Below are positions 51,554-58,910 of a stretch of 64,000 nucleotides of DNA, in pieces. The position numbers were made by a program, and so were the translations under genes. Origin of the DNA: Rhodoplanes sp046000175 (lineage in GTDB: Bacteria; Pseudomonadota; Alphaproteobacteria; Rhizobiales; Xanthobacteraceae). How positions within the stretch are numbered: position 1 is the stretch's first letter; the number at the start of each line of letters is the position of its first letter. Under the pieces are notes generated by a model. That model made no database searches, had not been told where the DNA came from, and worked only from the letters and a program-made list of their open reading frames with translations. Location of the stretch: positions 1-64,000 of the forward strand of contig NZ_JBEOMB010000082.1 in the NCBI RefSeq assembly GCF_046000175.1, read 5' to 3'.

Positions 51554-52518
51554 ACATCATCGACGTGCTCTTCGGCGGAGCCGGTCATCCATCGCCGGCC
51601 TCGTCTCCAAGCGTGCCAGGCGACCCGATCGCCGCCCTGCTCGCCAAGCTGCCAGGAGGCGCCGGCTCGCCGAGAGCGGACGTGCCCTCGCAGGGCGCCG
51701 TGCCGCAGCCCCCCGATCCGCCGGACGTTCTCGGCCGGCCGTTCCCGAGCCGACCGTATCAGACGAGCGCGGGCGGGCTTCTCACGGCCGTCACCGGATC
51801 CGTTCCGGCGGCCAGGGGGATCGGCGCAGCTCTTGCCGGCGGGTTCGGTGCGATGGACGGCAGCATGCCGCTCGGGGCCTTCGGGAAGAGCATGGGCGGT
51901 GCGCTGAAAGGCAGCAACGATTTCGACGAGGCCGAGTTCGGCCGCGGCGTGAAGGCGGTCGACATGGTCCGACGGTCGAACGAAGCCGATGCGACCCTCG
52001 GATTGATCGACGCCAAGACCGACCTCGCCCGCCGCCGGGCCAGCGCCTTGACCGACGGCGGCAGCGACGACGACGGGACAGGCGTGCCCAAGACGCTCGC
52101 CGAGATGCCGCGGTCGCGCCGGGTCGTTGCGGCGGAGGGGTTGATCGCTCGCAGCTTGGCGCGGACCGAGAAGACGATCGACAGCTTGGCGACGAATTTC
52201 CGGCTGACCGACGAGCAGCGGCAGAAGGAGACGGAGCGGCTGCGCGCCCTGCACGGCGAGTACGAGAAGCGGATCCGCCGCGAGCTCGGCGTAGGCGAGA
52301 CCCCGGCCGGCGCCGCACCAGCCGCCCCGGCACCGGCGGCTCCGGCTGCGCCGAAGGCGGCGGACACGTTCAACGACCGGTTCCGCGGCGAGCTCGGCAT
52401 GAGGGGTAACGGCACGCGCGAAACGCCCTACGCGCCGACGACCGCCGACGACTACAACTCAATCGTCTCCGGCTCCTTCTACCGCCACCCGGACGGAACG
52501 GTGCGGATCAAGCGCTGA
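51550..52518 (+). CDS. Phage virion-type protein of unknown function
   Basis: 322 residues, starting by ATGA overlap with GAGGAG upstream. It has an Ala/Pro-rich N-terminus, a glycine-rich hydrophobic part (GGLLTAVTGSVPAARGIGAALAGGFG) and a long helical region (about 115-260). The end, ETPYAPTTADDYNSIVSGSF then YRHPDGTVRIKR, matches a tail motif seen in phage structural or injection proteins. Probably an internal virion or ejection protein; not certain. Confidence 0.62.
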   Translation: MNIIDVLFGGAGHPSPASSPSVPGDPIAALLAKLPGGAGSPRADVPSQGAVPQPPDPPDVLGRPFPSRPYQTSAGGLLTAVTGSVPAARGIGAALAGGFGAMDGSMPLGAFGKSMGGALKGSNDFDEAEFGRGVKAVDMVRRSNEADATLGLIDAKTDLARRRASALTDGGSDDDGTGVPKTLAEMPRSRRVVAAEGLIARSLARTEKTIDSLATNFRLTDEQRQKETERLRALHGEYEKRIRRELGVGETPAGAAPAAPAPAAPAAPKAADTFNDRFRGELGMRGNGTRETPYAPTTADDYNSIVSGSFYRHPDGTVRIKR

Positions 52519-52530
52519 CAGGAGAACCCC

Positions 52531-53058
52531 ATGCAGGTCCACGTGCAGATCGCCGGCAATGCCAAAACCACCCACGTCGCGGTCAATGGTGAGGGCTTCC
52601 ACGTCGACGCCTCGGCGCTGATCACCGACCCCCGCTTCGTCTCGATGATCTGGGACGGCCGCGACGGCGAGATCCGGCGCACCAGCTCGGTGCCCGGCAA
52701 GTTCGACGTCGAGCACTTCGCCGACGAGGCGCGCGTGCTGCCGTTCCTACCGCCCTGGCAGGCGGCCAAGACCGCGCACGAGGAGCGCCTGGCCGAGGCC
52801 GAGCGGGTCCGGCAGGAGCAGGACGCCGAGCGCCGGCGCCAGCATGCCGAGGCGGAGGACGCCGCCCGGAAGGCGACCGAGGAGCGCACCGCCATCGCCG
52901 CCCGTGTCGCCGCCCTAAAGGCCGGCGAGATCCCGGAGAATGAATCGCCTCCAGAGGCCAGGACGGATGTCACCATAACGAGCCGAGCACCTTCTTCTGA
53001 AACGGTCCCAAACAACCAAGACCTGACGATTCCGGGAGGACCCGCGCATGCCCGCTGA
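52531..53058 (+). CDS. Phage tail-module protein with long charged helix
   Basis: 175 residues. The first 70 residues form a beta-rich domain common before tail-fibre genes (HVAVNGEGFHVDASALI, MIWDGRDGEI). Residues about 85-140 are a charged coiled coil (AEAERVRQEQDAERRRQHAE). It overlaps the tail-fibre-like gene by 11 bases, and GGAG precedes its start. Probably a fibre assembly or connector protein. Confidence 0.62.
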   Translation: MQVHVQIAGNAKTTHVAVNGEGFHVDASALITDPRFVSMIWDGRDGEIRRTSSVPGKFDVEHFADEARVLPFLPPWQAAKTAHEERLAEAERVRQEQDAERRRQHAEAEDAARKATEERTAIAARVAALKAGEIPENESPPEARTDVTITSRAPSSETVPNNQDLTIPGGPAHAR

Positions 53059-54244
53059 CGCCTACACCTCGCTGCTCGGCTTGCTGCTCCAGGGCACCGG
53101 CAACAACGACAACACCTGGGGCGACAACCACAACCAATACGTCACCGAGTTGATCGAGGACGCCATCGCCGAAATCCATTCGGTGTCGACGACGGGCGGC
53201 TCCACGACATTGACGGCGGATCAGGCGCGGTGCGCCGCCGTGTCCGTCACCGGGGCGCTGTCGAGTGACGCGACCATCGTCGTCCCGAACTCGAAAAAGC
53301 CCTGGGATTTCTACAACGGGACGACCGGCAACTTCGGTGTCCTGGTCAAGACGTCGTCGGGGACCGCGGTCAACGTGCCCCGCGGAGCCATGACGAGGAT
53401 CTGGTGCTTCGGATCGAACGTGGTCCGACGCGCGGACGCTGAATTGGTTGGAACCTACGTCCAGCACAGCGGCGCGGTGTCTCCCTCCTTCGCGTTCGAA
53501 GCAGACGGAGCGGTCAAGGCGGCTGCCTCTTTCCCAGACCTGTTCAACAAGCTGGTGATCCAGCAATCCGGAGCTCACACGAACGGGTCGGCCGTCATCA
53601 CGGGACTGTCCGACACGTCGAACATGAAGGCCGGCTACTACGTGGGAGGCACCGGCATCACGGACGGCTCGACGATTGTTTCGGTCGACTCGTCCTCCCA
53701 GATCACGATCAACAACACCTGCACTGGCTCGGCGACCTCGACCGTCTATGTCTCGCCGTACGGGACCGTGAACGCGAACTCGTTTACGCTTCCCGATACG
53801 AAGACGGCTGGCCGGTTCCTTCGCTCGCGCACCTCATCGATCCACGTCGGGCAGGTGCAAGCCGACCAGAACAAGCAGCACAACCACACCGCCACGGCGA
53901 CGACGACGACGACGACTTCGATCAGCACCGATGGTCTGCACTATCACGCGGCTGGGATATACGATCCGGGACACTCGCACTCTTATACGTATTCGAACCT
54001 CAACAATCTATCTGTCACGGGGCCGGGCGTCGCTGCCAACACCGGCGGCGGCACGACCTCAACTGGCGCTTCAGGAACCGGCGTCCGCGTGACATCTGCA
54101 AACGGCCTCGACACGACCTACAGCGCCGGTTCCCACTCGCACACCGGGACCTCGTCGTCTTCGACCTCTGTCACGGTCGCCAACGATGGCGGAACAGAGG
54201 CGCGCCCTGTCGCGCTCGTCGCGATGACTTGCATCAGGTATTAG
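53048..54244 (+). CDS. Phage tail fibre / tail-collar-like protein
   Basis: 398 residues, preceded by GGGAGGA. An N-terminal virion-attachment region (DNTWGDNHNQYVTELIEDAI) is followed by Ser/Thr/Gly-rich repeats and a C-terminal collar-type region. That region contains several H-x-H motifs (QHNHTA, LHYHAAG, GHSHSY, SHSHTG), which in phage fibres bind iron ions along the needle. The end ARPVALVAMTCIRY is the usual close of tail-collar proteins. Probably the receptor-binding part of a phage tail, retained in an element that lacks visible tail genes. Confidence 0.85.
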   Translation: MPADAYTSLLGLLLQGTGNNDNTWGDNHNQYVTELIEDAIAEIHSVSTTGGSTTLTADQARCAAVSVTGALSSDATIVVPNSKKPWDFYNGTTGNFGVLVKTSSGTAVNVPRGAMTRIWCFGSNVVRRADAELVGTYVQHSGAVSPSFAFEADGAVKAAASFPDLFNKLVIQQSGAHTNGSAVITGLSDTSNMKAGYYVGGTGITDGSTIVSVDSSSQITINNTCTGSATSTVYVSPYGTVNANSFTLPDTKTAGRFLRSRTSSIHVGQVQADQNKQHNHTATATTTTTTSISTDGLHYHAAGIYDPGHSHSYTYSNLNNLSVTGPGVAANTGGGTTSTGASGTGVRVTSANGLDTTYSAGSHSHTGTSSSSTSVTVANDGGTEARPVALVAMTCIRY

Positions 54245-54284
54245 GAAGGCGAAGCAGTTCGCTTGCGGCAGGAGTCCATTGCCC

Positions 54285-54575
54285 ATGGAAAGAGCCCGCC
54301 TTTCCAAGCGAATGCTGACGCTCCTGTCAGAACTCGACCCGGAAGGCCAGGCCGAGGAGATGCGGGAGGTCGAGCGGCTTCTGTCGGAGTCAGGCTACCT
54401 CACCGCGGGGCTGGATCGGTCGAGCGCGCTGGCGTTCATCGGGTCGCTGACGGATCAGCCGGAGTTCCGCGCTCTCGCAGGCCGGCGGCCAGTGTTCGAC
54501 GTCCGGTCGGAGGCTGCCGAAAGCCCGAGTGACCTGATCCTGCGGATGCTGCCGAGCGATGGTCACCTCGAATAA
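54285..54575 (+). CDS. Small helical protein, element 1
   Basis: 96 residues from the ATG at 54285 (AGGAG 10 bp upstream). It consists of helices with many charged residues (LTLLSELDPEGQAEEMREVE). It follows the fibre gene and precedes an A+T-rich promoter region. Could be a fibre chaperone by position; not recognised. Confidence 0.6.
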   Translation: MERARLSKRMLTLLSELDPEGQAEEMREVERLLSESGYLTAGLDRSSALAFIGSLTDQPEFRALAGRRPVFDVRSEAAESPSDLILRMLPSDGHLE

Positions 54576-54640
54576 TGACGCGGAGTTTCCGGCATCACGG
54601 AGACATACAAGGCAAAGCCTTGCGAACATATCAGACAAAT

Positions 54641-54663
54641 TATTGACAGGCTGCCTGTCAATA
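54641..54663. promoter_or_regulatory. Perfect 10-bp palindromic operator
   Basis: TATTGACAGG-CTG-CCTGTCAATA is a perfect dyad containing TTGACA, so a dimeric repressor bound here would block a -35 site. Surrounding DNA is unusually A+T rich for this genome. Confidence 0.8.
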
Positions 54664-54671
54664 CTTTGTTT

Positions 54672-54703
54672 TTGCAACCATCGTCGATTTCGAGTACTGT
54701 ATA
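54672..54703 (+). promoter_or_regulatory. Putative promoter of the moron gene
   Basis: TTGCAA at 54672-54677, a 17-bp spacer and TACTGT at 54695-54700 (with TATAGG overlapping) make a sigma70-like promoter just upstream of a leader hairpin. An alternative -35 is TTGACA inside the operator, with poorer spacing. Confidence 0.5.
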
Positions 54704-54707
54704 GGCA

Positions 54708-54740
54708 GGTCGAGGGGAAGTAGCAGCTTCCCGCTCGACC
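54708..54740 (+). promoter_or_regulatory. Leader hairpin of the moron transcript
   Basis: GGTCGAG-GGGAAG pairs with CTTCCC-g-CTCGACC around a TAGCAG loop: 13 base pairs with one bulged base. No T-tract follows, so it is more likely an mRNA-stability or regulatory element than a terminator. Confidence 0.65.
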
Positions 54741-54765
54741 CTAACCCTCACCATGGAGCTTACCC

Positions 54766-55380
54766 ATGCCGAAGGCTGACACGCAGTCTACCACCCGTGC
54801 TCGCAAGGCGAAGATCCCGACGAAGCAGGCTTCCAGCGCCGGAGACGGCGCGCTCCTCGCGCTCGCGAACGAGGGGCTCGCTCTCGCGGAGGCGCTGAAG
54901 ACCGCCAACGCCGACCGGGAGGTGACCGAGCGCCGCTACTTGGCGATCCTGCCGCCTCTTCCGAGCGAGCTGCGGTGGCAGAAGGGCGACCCCACGATCA
55001 GCGTCCGTGGTGCCGACGGCGAAGAGGCCTGCGACACCCGGGATCTCGACTGGCTACGCGGCGTCCTGCCGGGGCTCCCCGAGCCCCTGAAGACTCGCGC
55101 GACGGTGATCATCGAGACCCACGACCGGCATTCGGCCGCTTGCGAGGCTATCGCCGTGGCGGTCGGCTTCCGTGCCGCGGAGCAGCGCCAGAACGAACTT
55201 TTCCGCCGCTACACTGCCCTGCTCGAGCAGGCGATGGCGATGCCGGCGACGACGCTGATGGGCCTCATCACAAAGGCGAAGTTCCTCGCCTCGTTCACCG
55301 AGGGCGAGCTTCCCGATCCTGCGATGGACGACACCGACATGGCGAGGCTCATCGTGAGGGATCTGTTGGCGATGACCTGA
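54766..55380 (+). CDS. Moron-type gene product of unknown function
   Basis: 204 residues preceded by GGAG. It has a basic N-terminus (KADTQSTTRARKAKIPTKQA) and a mostly helical body; the middle has ERRYLAILPPLPSELRW and a short beta section. Helices near the C-terminus (AEQRQNELFRRYTALLEQA) suggest dimerisation. The gene is a closed unit, with palindromic operator, promoter, leader hairpin and its own terminator, as with lysogenic-conversion (moron) genes expressed from prophages. No known domain, so its role (host fitness, defence, regulation) is open. Confidence 0.7.
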   Translation: MPKADTQSTTRARKAKIPTKQASSAGDGALLALANEGLALAEALKTANADREVTERRYLAILPPLPSELRWQKGDPTISVRGADGEEACDTRDLDWLRGVLPGLPEPLKTRATVIIETHDRHSAACEAIAVAVGFRAAEQRQNELFRRYTALLEQAMAMPATTLMGLITKAKFLASFTEGELPDPAMDDTDMARLIVRDLLAMT

Positions 55381-55408
55381 AGCGCCTAATAACTATCGCC
55401 TGAAACTC

Positions 55409-55445
55409 GGCGCACGCTGATGAAGGCGTGCGCCGCTTTCTTTCT
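55409..55445 (+). terminator. Rho-independent terminator of the moron gene
   Basis: GGCGCACGC-TGATGAAG-GCGTGCGCC, a perfect 9-bp stem, is followed by GCTTTCTTTCT. It ends the transcript 29 bp after the stop at 55380. Confidence 0.85.
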
Positions 55446-55497
55446 GATCACACCTGGGGTACTGTTGCCACAATGCCCTGGGATTGATCGGATCGAA

Positions 55498-56016
55498 ATG
55501 CCCCCGCGCCCTAGGTCACTCACCAAGGTCCTGCTGTTTGGCGTCGCTTGTCTGTCGATGGCAGCGTACCTCGTCAGTTCTGCATTACAGAGCCAGCGTG
55601 ACGCGGCGTTCGAAGTGAAGAGAAACTTTGAACGGTGTGTCAGCAGCGCCGTCCAAGAAGCTCAGCGCCTATCACATCAGCAAGACCACAGTTTCGTTCT
55701 GTCGCGATGCGACGCCGATTTCGCAAGGGTCCGTGCGCAGTGTGAAGGCGATTCCCGATGCGAAGAAGTGATCATTACGGGCGTCTCTAAATCGCTCTCC
55801 GCTGAACGGCGCCGCAGAGAAATCGAGGCCGAGTGGTCGAGAAAATCGAACTTGATCGGCCTTGCGATTGATAGCCTTAAGAACTCCGGCATAACAGAAC
55901 ACGATTGGAAGGACTACTTCCGGGACGAAATCCTCGACGAGGAACGAGAGAGCCTTCGTTATGAAGAGGACGAGCGCCAAAGGGCCGATGATCGAGAGCA
56001 ATCTTGGCCCCGTTGA
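55498..56016 (+). CDS. Membrane-anchored protein of unknown function
   Basis: 172 residues from the ATG at 55498. I reject an upstream ATG at 55420 because it lies in the loop of the preceding terminator. One membrane helix (LLFGVACLSMAAYLVSSAL) is followed by a charged extracytoplasmic part with four cysteines (FERCVSS, LSRCDAD, RAQCEGDSRCEE) spaced as two likely disulfides. The C-terminus is very acidic. Its GC content is clearly below the genome average, a sign of transfer. Confidence 0.6.
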   Translation: MPPRPRSLTKVLLFGVACLSMAAYLVSSALQSQRDAAFEVKRNFERCVSSAVQEAQRLSHQQDHSFVLSRCDADFARVRAQCEGDSRCEEVIITGVSKSLSAERRRREIEAEWSRKSNLIGLAIDSLKNSGITEHDWKDYFRDEILDEERESLRYEEDERQRADDREQSWPR

Positions 56017-56056
56017 GATCCGCGTAGCCGGGCTTACTTCGATAACGGAAGGTGCC

Positions 56057-56545
56057 ATGAACCTCCTTGTGATGCGCGGGGTCGTCGGGCTTCTGGTCGT
56101 TTTCCTGACAGGAGCCGGGAGCGCAGATCCGCTGCAGGACCATCTCGCCGCCGGCGTGCGGGCCTGTCAGGCGCGCGAGCGCGAGTTCCGCTCTATGGCG
56201 GCGCTCACGAAATGCTACCTGGATGCGGAATTTTCAGTCCGGGTTGTCGGTTACCCGTACCCCGACCTGCTTCGCCTCGAGATGGCCGAGCGCCTGGCGA
56301 ACGCGCAGCGGTTCGACCAGCGGGCGGTGGGGCTCGCCGAGATGCAGGCCGAGGACGCGCGGATCACGGCCCGGATCGCGGCCGAGGCTCGGCGGCGAGC
56401 GATGGAGGAGCGGTCGGTGCGGGCGCTCGAGCGGGCGGCGCGGCGTGACCCGGTGGTCGTCACGGCGCCGGCCCAGGAACCGATCGGCCCGATCCGGTGC
56501 CAGACCTACCGATACGGAAACTCGCTCGATACGATCTGCGATTAA
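56057..56545 (+). CDS. Exported protein with the HLAAG-CQARE domain (paralogue B)
   Basis: 162 residues; GGAAGG lies 5 bp before the ATG at 56057. The signal peptide is residues 1-23 (ends GSA-DP). The following domain (DHLAAGVRACQAREREFRSM to GLAEMQAEDARI) is about half identical to the one in the 49610-50476 product. A basic helical region and a short end with two cysteines (IRCQTYR, DTICD) follow. It should act outside the cytoplasm, unlike its paralogue, which has no signal peptide. Function unknown. Confidence 0.7.
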   Translation: MNLLVMRGVVGLLVVFLTGAGSADPLQDHLAAGVRACQAREREFRSMAALTKCYLDAEFSVRVVGYPYPDLLRLEMAERLANAQRFDQRAVGLAEMQAEDARITARIAAEARRRAMEERSVRALERAARRDPVVVTAPAQEPIGPIRCQTYRYGNSLDTICD

Positions 56546-56552
56546 CGGCAAC

Positions 56553-56759
56553 ATGAAGTTCACAGCGCGCCAGCACTTAAGCATGGCAAAGCACCTTCGA
56601 GAGAAGGCGGAGGCGGTCTCAGACCTGGAGGAAAGGAGTCGGATCCTCCGAACAGCCGCGAGCTTTCTAACGCTGGCTCGCGTCGCATTCGCAGTGGGGA
56701 GGCAGTCTCAGCGGAGTCACCGAGAGGAGGGAGCGGGGGCCCGAAAGGACGACCAATGA
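56553..56759 (+). CDS. Small conserved helical protein
   Basis: 68 residues. The core (TARQHLSMAKHLREKAEAVS, RSRILRTAASFLTLARVAF) resembles a small two-helix family that is very common in Bradyrhizobium and relatives, often in many copies and often in mobile DNA. The tail is hydrophilic. Starts 8 bp after the previous gene. Confidence 0.62.
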   Translation: MKFTARQHLSMAKHLREKAEAVSDLEERSRILRTAASFLTLARVAFAVGRQSQRSHREEGAGARKDDQ

Positions 56760-56865
56760 AATTGCGCTCGATCGTTGGAAGCCGCGACGGTGGGGAGGAA
56801 GCGAGCAACTCGCGCCCCGGTGTTGTAAGTGCACGCACGCAGATAGCGCAATATGGGGACGCAGG

Positions 56866-57099
56866 ATGTTTGGAAGAAGCAAGAAACTGTCAGAGGTCGA
56901 GAAGTCGATACGGCAACTCTGCTCTGATGATCCCGTCGCCGCGACGAGCCTCCCGCCCGATTGCTGGCCTTGGTACCGCGACAAGACTCTTCCCCCGCAG
57001 GGGTGGATGTGCCCGAAATGCGGCCGCGTATGGGGGCCGAGCACCCCGAGCTGTAGCCCGTGCAACGCCGCCGTCGACAAACGGGACGCCGAACCGTAG
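56866..57099 (+). CDS. Small zinc-ribbon protein
   Basis: 77 residues with four cysteines as C-P-K-C-G and C-S-P-C (MCPKCGRVWGPSTPSCSPC) forming a likely zinc ribbon at residues 48-68. The N-terminal half carries another Cys and Trp-rich sequence (DCWPWYRD). Start ATG at 56866 has only a weak ribosome binding site. It might bind a protein or nucleic acid partner. Its reading frame sits amid poorly coding sequence. Confidence 0.55.
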   Translation: MFGRSKKLSEVEKSIRQLCSDDPVAATSLPPDCWPWYRDKTLPPQGWMCPKCGRVWGPSTPSCSPCNAAVDKRDAEP

Positions 57100-57234
57100 G
57101 CGAAGCAAATCGCCGTCGCGCACCATGGCGCCGATGCACACAGAAGAGCGAGCGCGCGACCGCTCAGCCGGTGCCGCTCGCGGTCGCAATCGAAAAAATG
57201 CTCAGCGGCTGATACCTTCATGAGACTCTAGACT

Positions 57235-57261
57235 GGTTGAATGCCTCCTCAACCCAGGAGG
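57235..57261 (+). promoter_or_regulatory. Mutually exclusive hairpins hiding a ribosome binding site
   Basis: GGTTGA (57235-57240) can pair with TCAACC (57249-57254); alternatively CCTCC (57244-57248) can pair with the ribosome binding site GGAGG (57257-57261) of the gene at 57268. The two folds exclude each other, so this leader could switch translation. Confidence 0.5.
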
Positions 57262-57267
57262 ACGATT

Positions 57268-57459
57268 ATGAATTGCCTCGACGATGCCTATCGAGCCGCA
57301 GCGAAACACCCGGGGCTACTCGAATCCGCCGTGGAGGCTCTCGACAAAGTGCCTGTGCCGAAGCGCCTAAAATGGCAGTTCGCGTTGACGATACTTCATG
57401 GGGTCGATGCGCCGATCGTGGCAAAGGGCGAGCGGAAAGACGAGGCATCGGCGCCGTGA
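57268..57459 (+). CDS. Small protein of unknown function, element 1
   Basis: 63 residues, with AGGAGG 6 bp before the ATG at 57268, one of the best ribosome binding sites in the element. Mostly helical (DDAYRAAAKHPGLLESAVEA; LKWQFALTILHG). An in-frame ATG at 57241 is inside the leader hairpin and is rejected. Its stop overlaps the next start as GTGA. Confidence 0.6.
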   Translation: MNCLDDAYRAAAKHPGLLESAVEALDKVPVPKRLKWQFALTILHGVDAPIVAKGERKDEASAP

Positions 57460-57911
57460 TCGGAGTGCGACAAACGTTGGCCGGCCCGGCGCGACGGTCT
57501 AGGGTCGCCGCCCGCATTGCCGAGTCGACCGCCATGGGTGTTCGCGACCGCATCCCTCGCATGCTCGCTCGACTCGCCGACGCCACTGGCGACGCTGTCC
57601 GGCGTGAGCGGGCGCGCGGCATCGTCACCCGCTGGAACGCCGAGCTGGCCGGCGGAGATCCACCGCTTTGGTCGCCCTCGATCCGCGGCGCGCTGGCTGC
57701 CGGAACGCCCTGGCTCGAGGTGCTATGCCCAGCGTGCGCGACGATCGGAGCGGCCGATCTGCGGCGGCTCGACAGGCACCCGGAGGGCGCCGTCTCCGCC
57801 CTCGTGCTGGGGCTCACCTGCGCCCGCTGCGGGCCTCACGCGCCGATGCCGCGGCTGCTCGGGCTGCACGCCTTGCAGCCGGCACCGCGAACCCGCGGCT
57901 TTAGAGGGTAG
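57456..57911 (+). CDS. Phage-associated CxxC zinc-finger-like protein
   Basis: 151 residues from the overlapping GTG at 57456; ATG at 57534 is an alternative giving 125 residues. The C-terminal half (LWSPSIRGALAAGTPWLEVL, CPACATIGAADLRRLDRHPE, LGLTCARCGPHAPMPRLLGL) matches a short protein family often found in Rhizobiales prophages. Two C-x2-C pairs probably bind zinc. Role unknown. Confidence 0.7.
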   Translation: MIGVRQTLAGPARRSRVAARIAESTAMGVRDRIPRMLARLADATGDAVRRERARGIVTRWNAELAGGDPPLWSPSIRGALAAGTPWLEVLCPACATIGAADLRRLDRHPEGAVSALVLGLTCARCGPHAPMPRLLGLHALQPAPRTRGFRG

Positions 57912-57915
57912 GACC

Positions 57916-58116
57916 ATGACTGACGTCGACGGTATCGATCCATCCGTGCTGCGCGGCGTCGCCCTGGTGCTGGCGGCTGTGACGCGACACGGTCACGCCG
58001 AGCTCGCACGGCGGATCGCTGCCGAGCTGCGGGTCGACCCCGGCGCGTTGGCCGAGATCGACCCCGCGGACCTGGAGGCGCTTCGGGACGCAATCGGCGC
58101 GAGCGCGAGACGATAG
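57916..58116 (+). CDS. Small helical protein, last gene of element 1
   Basis: 66 residues preceded by AGGGTAGGACC. It is acidic and helical (VDGIDPSVLRGVALVLAAVT; VDPGALAEIDPADLEALRDA). It closely follows the zinc-finger-like gene (4-bp gap), so they are probably co-transcribed. It marks the end of coding sequence before the relic region. Confidence 0.6.
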   Translation: MTDVDGIDPSVLRGVALVLAAVTRHGHAELARRIAAELRVDPGALAEIDPADLEALRDAIGASARR

Positions 58117-58134
58117 CCGACGAACTCTGCCCGC

Positions 58135-58640
58135 TCGATCTTTCGTCGAACTCGCGGTCGCGTCCGCCGGCGGCACGGCTCCTGTCCACCAGGGCGACGC
58201 AGCGTTTCGGCAAGACCTCCTCGTCGGCGTCGCCGATCAGCACCCGCACCGGCGCGGAGGGCCGCACGCCGGACTTGAAGGCGCCCATCAGGCTGCAGCC
58301 GTGATAGAACGCCAGCGCCGTCCGGAACCCGGTCGCCGGCGTCGCCGTAGTCCGGCTCGGCACGGCCCCTTGCGGCCCGCGCCCCTGCGGCCCGTCTCCT
58401 CGCGGTCGAGCGCCCGGCGGCGCGGCCTCTCTCGCGGCCCGGCCGCCATGGCGGCCGGCACGGCGCTGCCGCCGTTCGATCAGCCCTGCAGGCCGATGCG
58501 ATCGGGAATCACGTCGTCGCGGCCGCGCAGCCAGGCGAGCGCCCCGTAGCCGTCGAGCGGGCGCATCGTGACCTCGTTCACCTCGGCCGGCCGCTGTCCA
58601 TGCGTGCCGCGGGCGAAGCCGGCTGGAAAGCCGCGCGCGG
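58135..58640 (-). pseudogene. Dienelactone hydrolase-like alpha/beta hydrolase, degenerate
   Basis: Read on the minus strand, 58640-58480 gives FPAGFARGTHGQRPAEVNEV and RPLDGYGALAWLRGRDDVIP then DRIGLQG, stop, SNGGS. The stop TGA (58480-58482) takes the place of the Trp before Ser-Asn-Gly-Gly in the nucleophile elbow of this family. The next part is frameshifted, and a C-terminal piece (GAFKSGVRPSAPVRVLIGDA DEEVLPKRC) is readable at about 58300-58170 before it is lost. The N-terminal third is missing. This is a host-type gene, destroyed. Confidence 0.75.
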
Positions 58641-58715
58641 CGAGACGCAGGACGCAGAAGCCGCTCTCGGCGTTGTGGAAGGTGACGCGCTCGACGAGCC
58701 CGGCCAGCACCTCTC
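58640..58715 (-). pseudogene. N-terminal fragment of a RecD2-like helicase gene
   Basis: Minus-strand reading LAGLVERVTFHNAESGFCVL then RLAARG is the typical start of RecD2/RecD-like SF1 helicases. It then runs directly into the hydrolase fragment at an Arg-Gly junction, so two genes were joined by illegitimate recombination and only about 25 codons of the helicase remain. Confidence 0.6.
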
Positions 58716-58835
58716 GCCCGAAGAATGCGACTCAGCCGACCCGCGGACCACGGAGGCGGTTCTCCCACCCGACATCCAGCGCAGGACCGTAGCAGCCCTC
58801 GCCGTGGGCGTCGCAACCCGGGAATTTCCACCCGC

Positions 58836-58857
58836 TTGGGGGACTGTTTGGGGGATC
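58836..58857 (+). other. Degenerate copy of the integrase leader repeat
   Basis: TTGGGGGACTGTTTGGGGGA resembles TTGGGGGACCTGTTGGGGGA, found immediately before the intact integrase start at 44052. No integrase follows here, so this is probably the scar of another element of the same type. Confidence 0.5.
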
Positions 58858-58910
58858 GCCGTCGATGATTATGAAAATCACCGAACGATTACAGAAACAT
58901 AACTCTGTTT

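Noticed and set aside
53048..54244. Diversity-generating retroelement target in the fibre-like gene
   Set aside because: No reverse transcriptase gene or template repeat is visible anywhere in the window.
55420..55497. Upstream start for the membrane-anchored protein
   Set aside because: The ATG lies in the loop of a perfect terminator, so translation from it is unlikely.
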